From Rebecca billardiae RCC1528 (lineage: Eukaryota; Haptophyta): 64,000 nt of DNA. The first letter of the stretch is position 1. Each line of letters begins with the position of its first letter. Shown piece by piece: positions 33,291 through 44,470 of the stretch. Location: assembly GCA_965240325.2 (NCBI GenBank), contig OZ251228.1:2418001-2482000 (forward strand), given 5' to 3'. The translations under genes were made by a program, and so were the position numbers. The notes under the pieces were generated by a model. It searched no databases. It saw nothing but the letters and a program-made list of their open reading frames with translations, and was not told the origin of the DNA.

Positions 33291-33619
33291 GATGAAGTGC
33301 TCCTCTGCTTTGCGAGGCTGAGAGGCTGAGCACGCGTGGCGAGCGCTGGCATTCCCCCGCATTCATGAGACCAACAGGTACATAGCCGTGCCCAGGAGCG
33401 CAGGACCAACCGCCGGGTGCTGCTTCAAACACCTGCGCCCCACTCTGCCGGCAGGCTGAGGGGCGCTCTACTCTATGCTGCACGCAGCAGCAGCAGCTGG
33501 GCCGCTGGGATGGTCCTGCACGGATGACGGCGGTCGCCGCGGCTGACAGCTTGGTGTCACTGGTTCGAAGGGCCTGGACGACGGACGCGCCGAGCGTGGT
33601 GACGCTGCTCGATGCGCCC

Positions 33620-35095
33620 ACGGCACTGCCAAGCGCGCTGGAGCCGCTGCCTCGAGCACTACTGTGCCCGCGCCCAGCTTGGGCAGCAGCGGCTGCGCTC
33701 AACTCCGCGCCGCGTGCCGTGGCAGCAGCAGGGATGGTGCCACGGCGGCCGGCGGCGGTCGACGGAGCTGTCGGCTCGGCGGTGCACGCCCGAGGGGCCT
33801 GGGCGCTGGGCGCACCGAACGCGGTGCCGCTGCTCGCCTCGCCCATGGCGCTGGAGCCGCTGCCATCCGACGCTGCTGCGCCCGCGCCAAGCTTGGGCAG
33901 CAGCGGCTGCGCTCGACTCCGCGCAGAGTGCGGCGGCAGCAGCAGGGATGGTGCTACGGTGGGCGACGACGGTCGCTAGAGCTGAAAGCTCGGCGGTGCG
34001 CGCCTGAGGGGCCTGTGCGGTGGGCGCACCGAACGCGGTGCCGCTGCTCGCCTCGCCCATGGCGCTCGAGCCGCTGCCATCCGACGCTGCTGCGCCCGCG
34101 CCAAGCTTGGGCAGCAGCGGCTGCGCTCGACTCCGCGCAGAGTGCGGCGGCAGCACCAGGGATGGTGCCACGGCGGGCGGCGGCGGTCGACGGAGCTGTC
34201 AGCTCGGCGGTGCACGCCCGAGGGGCCTGGGCGCTGGGCGCACCGAACGCGGTGCCGCTGCTCGCCTCGCCCATGGCGCTGGAGCCGCTGCCATCCGACG
34301 CTGCTGCGCCCGCGCCAAGCTTGGGCAGCAGCGGCTGCGCTCGACTCCGCGCCGCGTGGGGCGGCAGCACCAGGGATGGTGCCACGGCGGGCGACGACGG
34401 TCGCTAGAGCTGAAAGCTCGGCGGTGCGCGCCTGAGGGGCCTGGGCGGTGGGCGCACCGAACGCGGTGCCGCTGCTCGCCTCGCCCATGGCGCTCGAGCC
34501 GCTGCCATCCGACGCTGCTGCGCCCGCGCCAAGCTTGGGCAGCAGCGGCTGCGCTCGACTCCGCGCAGAGTGCGGCGGCAGCACCAGGGATGGTGCTACG
34601 GTGGGCGACGACGGTCGCTAGAGCTGAAAGCTCGGCGGTGCGCGCCTGAGGGGCCTGGGCGGTGGGCGCACCGAACGCGGTGCCGCTGCTCGCCTCGCCC
34701 ATGGCGCTCGAGCCGCTGCCATCCGACGCTGCTGCGCCCGCGCCAAGCTTGGGCAGCAGCGGCTGCGCTCGACTCCGCGCAGAGTGCGGCGGCAGCAGCA
34801 GGGATGGTGCTACGGTGGGCGACGACGGTCGCTAGAGCTGAAAGCTCGGCGGTGTGCGCCTGAGGGGCCTGGGCGGTGGGTGCATTGAGCGCGCTGACGC
34901 CTCTCGCCTCGCCCGGCGCGCTGGAGCCGCTGCCATCCGATGCTGCCGCGCCCGCGCCCTGTCGCGCCGAGTGCGGCTGCAGCATCAGGGATGGCGCCAC
35001 GGCGGGCGGGCGGCGGTGCATGCAGCTAGCAGCTCGGTGCTGCACGCGCGAGGGGCCTGGGCGGCAGACGCGCGCAATGCAGTGACGCTGATGCA
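33620..35095 (+). repeat. 214-bp tandem repeat array, left
   Basis: The motif CCATGGCGCTSGAGCCGCTG recurs at 33843, 34057, 34271, 34485 and 34699, exactly 214 bp apart, with a degenerate unit at about 34913 and a diverged one before 33640. Central copies are almost identical; the outer ones have diverged. Confidence 0.95.
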
Positions 35096-36030
35096 CGCGT
35101 CAGGCGCGCTGGCCAGCCCCCGGAGCTGTTGCTACGACACTTCTTCTGTCCTGCTGCGAGCCGAGCCGCCAGCAGGTTCCGGGGCGGGCAATGCCGGTCA
35201 GCTCATATTCATAAGGCCGGTGGCGCAGACCAGTCGTAGCCCGGCAGGTAGGCGATGCAGAAGTTATCAGCAGCATCATGCATCGTCATCACTACATCAG
35301 CATCTGCCTAGACGAGTACGTAAGAACTCTTTAAATTATCCACGCGTACTACGGCACCGAGCATATATCTCGAATCATCGTCAATCTCCGACTAGCCGTT
35401 CAGAGCGGTACTCCGACTACGACGATGCATCAGCCAGCTCCGGGGCGGCGGCTGCATGTCCGACACTCTGCCGTCATGTGCGTATATATAAGTGACTCTT
35501 ACTCCACCTAGCGGTCTATCCGGATCGGTACCCTGGCGGCGGTGTTGTCGTCTGTCCGCCGTCACAGCCTGACTGCTCGCGTAGTCCTAGTTGCCACTTA
35601 TCAGTGATGTGTCATGTGATGGTCTCGTCGTCCGCGTCCGGACTGTCGCGACGACAAGTCGTGCTGGGCCTGGCGGCTCACAGTGTAAGTTAGTAGAAGC
35701 TAACTCATCAATGTAAGAGCATCAGTAGTGAGCAGCAGCAGTAGCAGCTCGACTGCTGGCGTCATCACCGTGCTACACTCCGGCGCGACACGGTCACGGT
35801 CAGCTGGTCAGCAGTCTATATATATATACTCTTACGCCGGGACCGCGTAGTACTGTAGTAGAGTACGTATACGTATAGTTTTATAACGACGACGACCGGT
35901 CGGCGCGCGTGCCAAGCAGCACTCAGCACCGCCCGACCACCGCCGCCGGCTTGGCCGTGGCACCTCCCTGCTGCTACCACCGCATGCGGCGCGAAGCCTC
36001 CGGAGCGCAGCTGCTGCCAGGCCTGCCAGC
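35096..36030. other. Unique centre of the foldback structure
   Basis: About 0.9 kb of lower-GC sequence with TATATATA at about 35817-35828 and no convincing coding frame. It is the only part of the structure not mirrored in the other arm. Confidence 0.6.
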
Positions 36031-38100
36031 TGCAGCCGTGCAGCGGCGCCGGGGCGCGGGCGCAGCGGCATCGGATGGCAGAGGCTCGAGCGCGCTACTA
36101 CGGAACGAGGCGAGCGGCTACACCGCGCTCGGTGCGTCCAGCGCCCACGCCTCTCGGGTGGGCACTGCCAAGCTTTCAGCTGCTGCGGCCGCCCGCCGTG
36201 GCACCATCCCTGCTGCTGCTGCCGCACGCGGCGCGGAGTCGAGCGCTGCTGCTGCTGCCCTGGCCGGGCGCGGGCGCAGCAGCACCGGATGGCAGCGGCT
36301 CCAGCGCTATGGGCGAGGCGAGCAGCGGCACCGCGCTCGGTGCGCCCACCGCCCAGGCCCCTCGGGCGTGCACCGCCGAGCTGCCGGCTGCAGCAACCAC
36401 CGCCGCCCGCCGTGCCACCATCCCTGCTGCTGCTGCCGCACGCGGTGCGGAGTCGAGCGCAGCCGCTGCTGCCCAAGCTGGGCGCGGGCGCAGCAGCGTC
36501 GGATGGCAGCGGCTCGAGCGCCATGGGCGAGGCGAGCAGCGGCACCGCGTTCGGTGCGCCCAGCGCCCAGGCCCCTCGGGCGTGCGCTGCCGAGCTTCCA
36601 GCTGCGTCGACCGCCGCCGGCCGCCGTGGCACCATCCCTGCTGCTGCCGCCGCACGCGGCGCGGAGTCAGGCGCGGCTGCTGCTGCCCAAGCTGGGCGCT
36701 GGTGCAGCAGCATCGGATGGCAGCGGCTCCAGCGCGCTGCGGGAGGCGAGCGACGATGGCGCGCTCAGCGCGTCCGCAGCACAGGTCCCTCGGGCGTGCG
36801 CCGCCGAGCTTTCAGCTGCGTCGACCGCCGCCACCCGCCGTGGCACCATCCCTGCTGCTGCCGCCGCACGCGGCGCGGAGTCAGGCGCGGCTGCTGCTGC
36901 CCAAGCTGGGCGCTGGTGCAGCAGCATCGGATGGCAGCGGCTCGAGCGCGCTGCGGGAGGCCAGCGGGGACACCGCGCTCGGTGCGTCCACCGCCCAGGC
37001 CCCTCGGGCGCACACCGCCGAGCTTTCAGCTCCGTCGACCGCCGCCGCCCGCCGTGGCACCATCCCTGCTGCTGCCGCCGCACGCGGCGCGGAGTCGAGC
37101 GCAGCTGCTGCTGCCCAAGCTGGGCGCAAGCGCAGCAGCGTCGGATGGCAGGGCTCCAGCGCGCTGCGGGAGGCGAGCGGCGATGGCGCGCTCAGCGCGT
37201 CTGCAGCTCAGGCCCCTCGGGCGTGCGCCGCCGAGCTGCCGGCTGCAGCAACCGCCGCCGCCCACAGTGGCACCATCCCTGCTGCTGCTGCCGCACGCGG
37301 CGCGGAGTCGAGCGCCGCTGCTGCTGCTGCCCCAGCTGGGCGTGGGCGCACCAGCACCGGATGGCAGCGGCTCGAGCGCCATGGGCGAGGCGAGCAGCGG
37401 CACCGCGCTCGGTGCGTCCAGCGCCCACGCCCCTCGTGCGCACACCGCCGAGCTTTCAGCTCCAGCGACCCACGCCGCCCGCCGTGGCACCATCCCTGCT
37501 GCTGCCGCCGCACTCGGCGCGGAGTCGAGCGCAGCCGCTGCTGCCCAAGCTTGGCGCGGGCGCAGCAGCGTCGGATGGCAGCGGCTCGAGCGCCATGGGC
37601 GAGGCGAGCAGCGGCACCGCGCTCGGTGCGCCCACCGCCCAGGCCCCTCGGGCGCGCACAGCCGAGTTTTCAGCTCCAGCGACCGCCGCCGCCCACCGTG
37701 CCACCATCCCTGCTGCTGCTGCCGCACGCGGCGCGGAGTCTAGCGCAGCCGCTGCTGCCCAAGCTGGGCGCGGGCGCAGCAGCGTCGGATGGCAGCGGCT
37801 CCAGCGCGCTGCGGGAGGCGAGCAGTGACACCGCGCTCGGTGCATCCAATGCCCGGGCCCCTCGGGCGCGCACCGCCGAGCTGACAGCTGCGCCGACCCA
37901 CGCCGCCCGCCGTGGCACCATCCCTGCTGCTGCAGCCAATGCGGCGCGGAGTCAAGTGCAGCTGCAGCTGGGCCCCAGCTGGGCGCGGGCACAGCAGCAC
38001 CAGATGGCAGCGGCTCCAGCGCGCTGGGCAGTGCCGTGGTCGTGTGGAGCAACGTCACGGCGCTCGGCGCGTCCATCGACGAGGCCCCTCGAGCGAGCGA
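36030..38100 (-). repeat. 214-bp tandem repeat array, right, opposite orientation
   Basis: GGATGGCAGCGGCTC-type landmarks recur about every 214 bp (near 36280, 36494, 36716, 36929, 37359, 37577, 37791 and 38004). These units are the reverse complement of the left array. Stop codons are rare on the plus strand, so two overlapping frames of 600-750 codons stay open; this follows from repeat composition and is not counted as a gene. Confidence 0.93.
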
Positions 38101-38559
38101 CACCGAGCTGTCATCTGCGGCGAAAGCCGTCATCCGCCGCGGGACCATTCCAGCAGCTGCTGCCGCATGCAGTGCAGACTCGAGCGTGGCTGCCGCTGGT
38201 GTTGGCGGCCCGGATGGGCGCGGGTGCAGCATCATCAGGTGCCAGCGACCCCATCGCGGCGGGCGCGATGGGCCAGGTCGCTGCGTTTGGCGCGCTATTG
38301 CCCAGGCCGTTCAAGCGAGCACCACCGAGCTGTTAGTTGGAGCAACTGCTGCCGCCCGTCATTATACTGAACGTGCTGCTGCTGCAGCATCAACAGCGCC
38401 GCTGTTACCAGCAGCGCTGCGCTCGTGTATCCGAAGCAGCGCCGCATTGATGGTCCTGCGGTCTGAGTAGGGGAGTATGCCAGTAGCTCGCATGCACCTG
38501 GAGAGCAGTCCATGCCTGTACTGCCTCGCCGAGTACTACTAGAGTAGTAGGACCTCATG

Positions 38560-39138
38560 TGCTCACGCAGCTGCGCCGTTGCCGTCTCCTTGCTGTGACG
38601 CGCAGAGCAAGTCGAGGAGTGTCTGGCGACCACCGGTGCCAGTGCTGCGCCGACAGGTAGATGCCCACCACCGGGCCCCGCCCGTAGCATGGGCGATGGT
38701 GAGATGAGTGGCAGCACAGCGCACAGCTACGAGCAAGGTTGATGTGCGACGGTATGGAGGCACGCGTGCTCGCTGCATGCTCCGAGCCCCGTGCTGCGTG
38801 CCCCCTGCTGCTTCTCGCCCTTGGTCGTCTCCTCGTCGATGCCCTCCTCCCCCGTACGCGTGAGCTCCGCGACGCCATCGGGCCAGCCTACCAACGAACA
38901 GTGGGCGTGGCGCCCTGCTGACGGCTGGCTGCCATCGCAAGCCATGCACGCCTGCACACGGCAACAGGGCCGTTTGCGCCCTGTTGCCGTGTGCACGGCC
39001 ACAGCGGGCCGGTGCACACGGCAACAGCAGTGCGAAACCCCCTGAGGGTGACCCCTTTTGCGCCCCAGTGTGCACACGACAACAGGGCGCAAACGCCCCT
39101 GTTGCCGTGTGCAGTCGCCAGTGGCAAACGCCAAACCT
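38560..39138 (-). repeat. Right terminal inverted repeat
   Basis: Reverse complement of 32708-33290 with scattered substitutions. The hairpin-forming GCACACGGCAACAGGG units are conserved at 38957-39115. Confidence 0.9.
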
Positions 39139-39755
39139 GGCTGTCGATCCAGCCGCAAGTACCCCCAACTACACCCGCCTTGATGGCGTTCTACTTCAAT
39201 TCTGCGGGTGTGGCAGCCTACGACCGTACCCGTACCAGTCTGCCTCGGCTCAACATCAATGAAGCGATTCCACCAGAAGATGTCCAGCGAAAGTTCGCCC
39301 TGCGTTGTTGTTCCCCTCCACGCAGAGTCATCATCATGAAGACGAATGTGACTAATATGATGCTGCTTCCTACTCATCATACAACAATTACTGGTGCGGA
39401 CGAGGTATGAAAGCTTTTGAAAGGTTGGCTGCTATCTATCGTTCCCTATCGTTCCGCCATCGTGTTTCAGCAACTTTGTACTATATATTGGCATTGATCA
39501 GCCCAGCGCAATTGATGATGAGGGGTGTCTGAGAGCTGTGTGCGTTGCTTTTTCATAGTAAGTTGTACGTAGCTTCATTTTTCAACTTTTTTTTCGGGGT
39601 ATCGGGGTATCGCCAAAAACGATTGACGATGATGGGCACAGGGCAGCAGGCATCCACGCCCACCACCGTCGTCGTCGCCCACGGACGTCCCATTCCGAAC
39701 CCATAGTCGCCTCACGAATTCCTCGTCGGCTCAAGGCACAACGGGCGCCTCCGGC
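39139..39755. other. Intergenic, short possible coding remnant
   Basis: A 75-codon frame (39183-39410, starting MAFYFNSAGVAAYDRTRTSL) has a more protein-like composition than the repeats around it, but it has no recognised family and could be a gene fragment. The remainder (39411-39755) is lower-GC and unremarkable. Confidence 0.3.
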
Positions 39756-40832
39756 ATGCAAGGGCGCCCTCATCCGCGTCCTAGCCTTGCATCCGCCGCG
39801 TCGTTGAACATAGCACAGCACGGCCTCGGATACACTCGCAGCCCCAATGACCTCCGTAATAATCTGGTCACGACGATGTGGATGGCTGAGGCATCGAGAT
39901 GGCCGCGCAATGCTGTGAACGCTTCGAATGGCCTCACCACGTCGGCATCACCGTCGGAGACCGAGGCGGAGGCCACAGCACAGGGCGTGTGGCGCGGCGA
40001 CGACGCTGACATTGCCCTCGAGTCTGCTCTCGATGACAGCGTCATGCTCGACGCAGCAGTCGTTGCTGAGCTGGATCGACTGCTGGTGTGCAACGCGAGC
40101 GCGCACGCGTCAACTGGCGATGTTGACGATCGTTTGACGAGGATGTCGCCTGGCGTCGTCGAGTTTGTCCGGCGCGCGCTCTACGACGAGTCCGCGCCGG
40201 CATCCACCGATCCACCGCTACCGCCCACGCGCCCGTTGTCTCCCCTCTCGGGCGTGGCGGCACTTACGCAGCATCATCATCGCCATCATCCATGTGAGAT
40301 GATGACCGCGGAGGCGCTGGTGGATGCCTGCATTGATGCCTTGCCGTGCGCGCCTGTGCTGCCGCAGAGCGTCGACCCGTGGCGACCGCCCACGCTGGCC
40401 CCACCGGCCACACCTACGCCTCGAGACGCTTTGTTCGACGGCCACATCGCCTTCGGGGAGTCGGTGCCACTGGCGACTGCTGTGGGCCATCGTGAGCTCG
40501 GGGTCCTGGGCGTGATGCCAGCTTTGCCCCCGCTTCCGCCGACGCTGCCGGGCATCATCGAGCCGCCCGTGCCCCGGACACAGCGAGTGTACATCGGGGT
40601 GCGCTGCCGCCGGCCCGCGCACGGCAGCGAGAAGCGTGCCAAGCCGTACCACGGCCGCGTGCGCTTCAAGGGGAGAGAGTACTACACGAAATTCTTCTCG
40701 TCGCCGGAGAGCGCCGCACGCGCACGCGACGCGCTCATCGTCCGGCTCGGGCTCCATCACACACGCAGGCTCAACTTTCCGCCGGGCATGATGCACGATT
40801 CCAGGCGTATGGGACGGCAAGATCCTTCATGA
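39756..40832 (+). CDS. AP2/ERF-like DNA-binding domain protein
   Basis: A single-exon 358-aa frame. The last ~65 residues match the AP2 fold in outline: YIGVRCRRP, then PYHGRVRFKGREYYTKFF, then SPESAARARDALIVRLG and LNFP. In plant AP2/ERF domains these correspond to YRGVR, the W-x-A-x-I strand, the G-x-x-x-x-L-G-T-F turn, the A-A-x-A-x-D helix and the closing LNFP. The helix and LNFP are well kept; the strand residues differ from plant ERFs, as is usual in algal and protist AP2 domains. The rest of the protein is disordered and Pro/Ala/His-containing with no second domain. A sequence-specific nuclear transcription factor role is inferred. An in-frame Met about 40 residues later is an alternative start. 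Confidence 0.68.
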   Translation: MQGRPHPRPSLASAASLNIAQHGLGYTRSPNDLRNNLVTTMWMAEASRWPRNAVNASNGLTTSASPSETEAEATAQGVWRGDDADIALESALDDSVMLDAAVVAELDRLLVCNASAHASTGDVDDRLTRMSPGVVEFVRRALYDESAPASTDPPLPPTRPLSPLSGVAALTQHHHRHHPCEMMTAEALVDACIDALPCAPVLPQSVDPWRPPTLAPPATPTPRDALFDGHIAFGESVPLATAVGHRELGVLGVMPALPPLPPTLPGIIEPPVPRTQRVYIGVRCRRPAHGSEKRAKPYHGRVRFKGREYYTKFFSSPESAARARDALIVRLGLHHTRRLNFPPGMMHDSRRMGRQDPS

Positions 40833-41170
40833 AAAGTCCGCTTGGGCGTGCACAGCAGCGCATCGCCTGGCGTACACCATCACCCTGTCGGCTGGCACGC
40901 ACGCTCCTCAGTAGTGAACGGTCCGTACTCTGTAGCGATATATTGATTGATTTTAAGATTCAAGTCACGAAACGTCAATCGTGCACGGTCGTGCTGCGCA
41001 CCGCGCTGTAGCTAGTCGGCAGCGGTCGGCGGTGGGTACAGTCAGCACAGGCGACGCGATGACGCAGTAGTGCAGGTGACCATGCCGCGTCGCATGAAAG
41101 TCGCGAGGCGCGCTAATGACGCTGCTGCTGCATCTGACCGGGCTGCGCTGACGACTGCATATTATATATA
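40833..41170. other. Intergenic, nothing recognised
   Basis: About 340 bp of mixed composition between the AP2 gene and the dispersed 1.5-kb unit, ending in an ATATTATATATAAA stretch. Confidence 0.5.
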
Positions 41171-42713
41171 AACTGTGCCCTGGCGGGCGGGGGAGTCGGC
41201 GGGCCGTGCCAGTGCTGTCGCAATGTATCCTTTGCGGGTTCGCGTCTTTCCACATTCGCTCGTGGCCGTGGGTTACGGACAGTCGAGTGCAAGGACCAGT
41301 GATGACACGTGAAGTTGGCTCCCCGACGTGTGACACGTCTCAGTCTGTACTCTTATGCGCATCAGCGAGGCCCACACCCACGAGGGAATGTGCAGCGCGC
41401 GGGGCGGGGCGGGTAGCCCGTTGCTCCGCGCGAGCGCGGGTACGCACTGTATGTGCCGCATCTCGACCGCGATGGCGTAATCGAGCGCCTCGCCGCCGAC
41501 GAAGCCGCCAGAGTAGATCATGTGCATGCATGTCCTCCTGCCGCCAGCCGAGAGCGGTCGTCGCGAGGATGCTTGCCGATGTCTGCTCCGGGCATGATGG
41601 GCTCGGCGCAGGTCGCGTTGGCGTCGTGCACGGCTGCCACGCTGAGCACGAGCGCGTTGACGTTCGCGCGGTCGTCGCTCTTCGCCTCGTGCGACAGGTC
41701 TGGCGCCTGCGTGTTCGGCGGCACAAGGAGCTGTTAGTTGTGCGCGCGCGCGCACAGCGACAGCGTGTGCCACTCGCGATCGAGAGCGGGCACGAGCTGC
41801 TCGAGCAAACACACGATTCGCAGCGCATCCGTCACCGGCGTGACGACGTCCGCCTCGTCCCGCAGCGCCTGCGCCATGGACGAGGATGGCGCGGCGATGT
41901 TGCATGCTCGACGTCCCGTCTCTCTGCAGATGGCATCACGGGCTTGTCTGTGTCGCGCTGCGGCGAGGGTCGCCAACTCGCGATGACGCGGTTGCTGCCA
42001 CGGCGACAGACCCGGGAGGTGCGTCCGCTGCGCGTCGTACGCCGTGTGGCGCTGCGCTTCCGTCGCATTGGTCACCGTCGACGCCATGCAGGCCGGACGT
42101 GGGCTTCGTCTGAGGGACCGGACCGCGAGCGAGGACTGAGTCCGGTGCGCGGATTCCGGCGATCGAGTTCAGAAGGCCGCGCCAAATCTTGCGTCGCGTG
42201 CGATGGCGCTTCCCGCCCGCGAGACGCCTCGTGATGAGGGCTTTCTCGCACCGAGCCCGACGCGCGACAGTGGATCGCGCGAGGCGGTCATCGTGCGCAG
42301 CGCATGATGCTATGGCCGGTGCGAGCTTTCGACGTGCACGTCGGGCGAGGATCGCCCCAAGTCGCACGATCGTGTCGACGCGCCGAGCGTACCGCATCAA
42401 ACGGTCCGATTTGGGCCCCGTTCGACCTGCACGCGAGACGACGAGGGCAGCAATCGCGAATCGGGCGAAAACCCGTCTAGGGAATCCTCGCGCGATGTCC
42501 GCGCCGGCGTTGGATTCGGCGCGCGCGGCCCACGCGCTCCGCGCCAGGCGCCATATGGTTTTCGGCCGAGCGTCCCCAGTGGGAGCTGCGAGGGCGCCCG
42601 GTAGTGAGCGAAGCGATTTTCTTTTCTACTTTGCGAGGCGATTTTCTTTTTTCCTTTTATTTTTCTTATCTTTTCCCGGGCACTACAAGGGGCGGACCTA
42701 CGGCCCGCCATAA
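41171..42713 (-). mobile_element. Dispersed 1.5-kb unit, copy A, with gene-like content on the minus strand
   Basis: From AACTGTGCCCTGGCGGGCGG to ACGGCCCGCCATAA this unit is repeated in the same orientation at 60553-62024. On the minus strand copy A has protein-like frames: from the ATG near 42087 (MASTVTNATEAQRH..., including VTPVTDALRIVCLLEQLVPA), then, after a possible intron with an AACTAAC branch-like motif, KSDDRANVNALVLSVAAVHD, and further down YSGGFVGGEALDYAIAVEMR. I could not join these into one validated product, and no known transposase was identified. It may be a captured or duplicated host gene or an element gene. Confidence 0.55.
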
Positions 42714-43384
42714 CGACGTGGTGCACATGCTCGGACTGCAATGCAAGTGACAGTAGCTGATGACGATGGGATGTGCCGCAGCGGTCGTGCCGCACACAGG
42801 GCAAGTCCACCCTACGTGGATCATCCTGCCGGCGCCCGAACAGCGCCATGGCGGGCTGCGGCGGCACACAGTGAGACACACACACGCGCGCGCGACACGG
42901 CAGCATACAGTACGGCCGCTGCGTGCTATTCGGCGGTGGCAACGCCAACATGCGGACGGACCTCTGCCTTCCTGCACGCGCTGCCTGCAGCGTCACGCAG
43001 CCGCCTGTCGGGTACCGTGCCACGAGCGGTGTTTGTATTGATGGAGGATGAGCCGAGTCGCCCTCGCTGCCTCGCATCGCCCCTGTCAGTGTCACGGATG
43101 TGATGCTTCTCAGACTTCAGAGCAAGTGGGTGGTGCTTTTGTCGCCCTTACTCAGTGCTTTCAATATTTGGTAGTGAGTCAATAGTCATCATACCCGGCT
43201 CTGTCGAAGCGTCGCGTCGCCAATCATCCTCCTCCTCATCTTGCTCTTCATCCATTCCATTACCAGGTATAGTCGCGATGTGCTTGGCACCGTCCCGACG
43301 AAACGCGCACAACGTGTAACAATGATTACGTAGTATTCATTATCTCATCGGTCTGCACGATCAGGTGGCGGCATCGAATCTTCG
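42714..43384. other. Intergenic, nothing recognised
   Basis: About 670 bp. Short open frames overlap on both strands without recognisable motifs. The part after 43100 is lower in GC. Confidence 0.4.
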
Positions 43385-44470
43385 CAGGTGCATCGAATCT
43401 CCCGTAACGGTTACGGTCGAGCACCCCTCGCTCTGCAAGGGGTGCGGCGAAAGGACAGTGGCAACCCGGTCAATCTGGCCCCGCGCCCCTCTCGCGGGCT
43501 CTGGCGCGCGAACGCGTATTCACTACTGGCCGCCGAGCCGTATATTGGCGCTCCGTGCACCGGCAAAGACATCCCCAGCCGCATGTTGCCACTCGACACC
43601 TCGTCTCGCCTCGCGCGGAGCCAACTTGTGTGCGGGAGCCACCCGAAGCACACTGGGCCGTGTAGCGACGCGCGTGGTGGGTCGACAGTGCATCGCGAAG
43701 GCGTCGCACGCGCAATCCCTTGAGTACATACCCATGTCTGTCCCATGGCGCGTCATGCACCGCCGTGCGTTCCGATGCACTCCCGACTCGCGACGCGCTG
43801 CGCGCTGCACAGCCTGTGCAGTGTGCTTCGGGTGCGGCTCTCGCCACTGTCGCACACCACAAGTTGTCTCCGCGGGGCTCTGGCGCGCGAACGCTTATCC
43901 ACTAGTGGCCGCCTAGCCGTAGTTTGGCGATCCATGCACCAACAATGACATCCCCAGCCGCCACTCGACACCTCGTCTCGCTTCGTGCGGAGCCAACTTG
44001 TGGTTTGCCGGAGCCACCCGAAGCACAGGCTGTGCAGCGCGCAGCGCGTCGCGAGTCGGGAGTGCATCGGCACGCACGGCGGTGCATGACGCGCCATGGG
44101 ACAGACATGGGTATATACTCAACGGATTGCGCGTGTGACGCCTTCGCGATGCACTGTCGACACACCACGCGCGCGTTGCTACACGGCCCAGTGTGCTTCG
44201 GGTGGCTCCCGCACACAAGTTGGCTCCGCGCGAGGCGAGACGAGGTGTCGAGTGGCAACATGCGGCTGGGGATGTCTTTGCTGATGGTGCACGGAGCGCC
44301 AATATACGGCTCGGCGGCCAGTAGTGAATACGCGTTCGCGCGCCAGAGCCCGCGAGAGGGGCGCGGGGCCAGATTGACCGGGTTGCCACTGTCCTTTCTG
44401 TTGGCGGTGTCGCAGAGCGACCCGCCGGCCGTTACAGGGCCATTAGAAGGCGGTGGAATCTTCGTCTGCA
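43385..44470. mobile_element. Nested foldback element (family 2), full copy
   Basis: The left part (43447-~43860) is mirrored in the right part (~43990-44402), for example GGACAGTGGCAACCCGGTCA against 44380-44400 and the CATGTCTGTCCCATGG block at 43735 against 44098. A second, shorter direct copy of the inner unit sits at 43888-44010 and breaks the symmetry at the centre. The right end is the CGCAGAGCGACCCGCCGG...ATTAGAAGGCGGTG block shared with 32.1 and 55.3 kb. Fragmentary frames inside appear to result from the repeats. No transposase seen. Confidence 0.65.

Larger units (their letters stand above)
32708..39138. mobile_element. ~6.4-kb foldback-like inverted-repeat structure
   Basis: The outer ~580 bp are terminal inverted repeats. 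Inside each lies a diverged inverted segment, then an array of 214-bp tandem repeats in opposite orientation on the two sides (about 6-7 copies left, about 10 right), and a ~0.95-kb unique centre with short AT microsatellites. Such an arrangement (long inverted repeats built partly of internal tandem repeats) is what defines Drosophila foldback elements. No transposase was recognised and no clear target-site duplication was found at AGGT[C/T]TGGCG termini, so it could instead be a palindromic duplication. Confidence 0.65.

Noticed and set aside
33843-34913. CRISPR-like regular spacing
   Set aside because: The unit is 214 bp with no short repeat/spacer pattern and the host is eukaryotic; these are ordinary tandem repeats.
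35909-38336. 639- and 753-codon frames treated as a repeat protein gene
   Set aside because: Two frames overlap over the same 214-bp repeats, and the unit length is not a multiple of three. No start context, domain or unique sequence supports either.
41171-42713. hAT-type transposase
   Set aside because: A short VTPVTDALR-like stretch suggested it, but no catalytic or dimerisation motif could be confirmed, so no family name is given.
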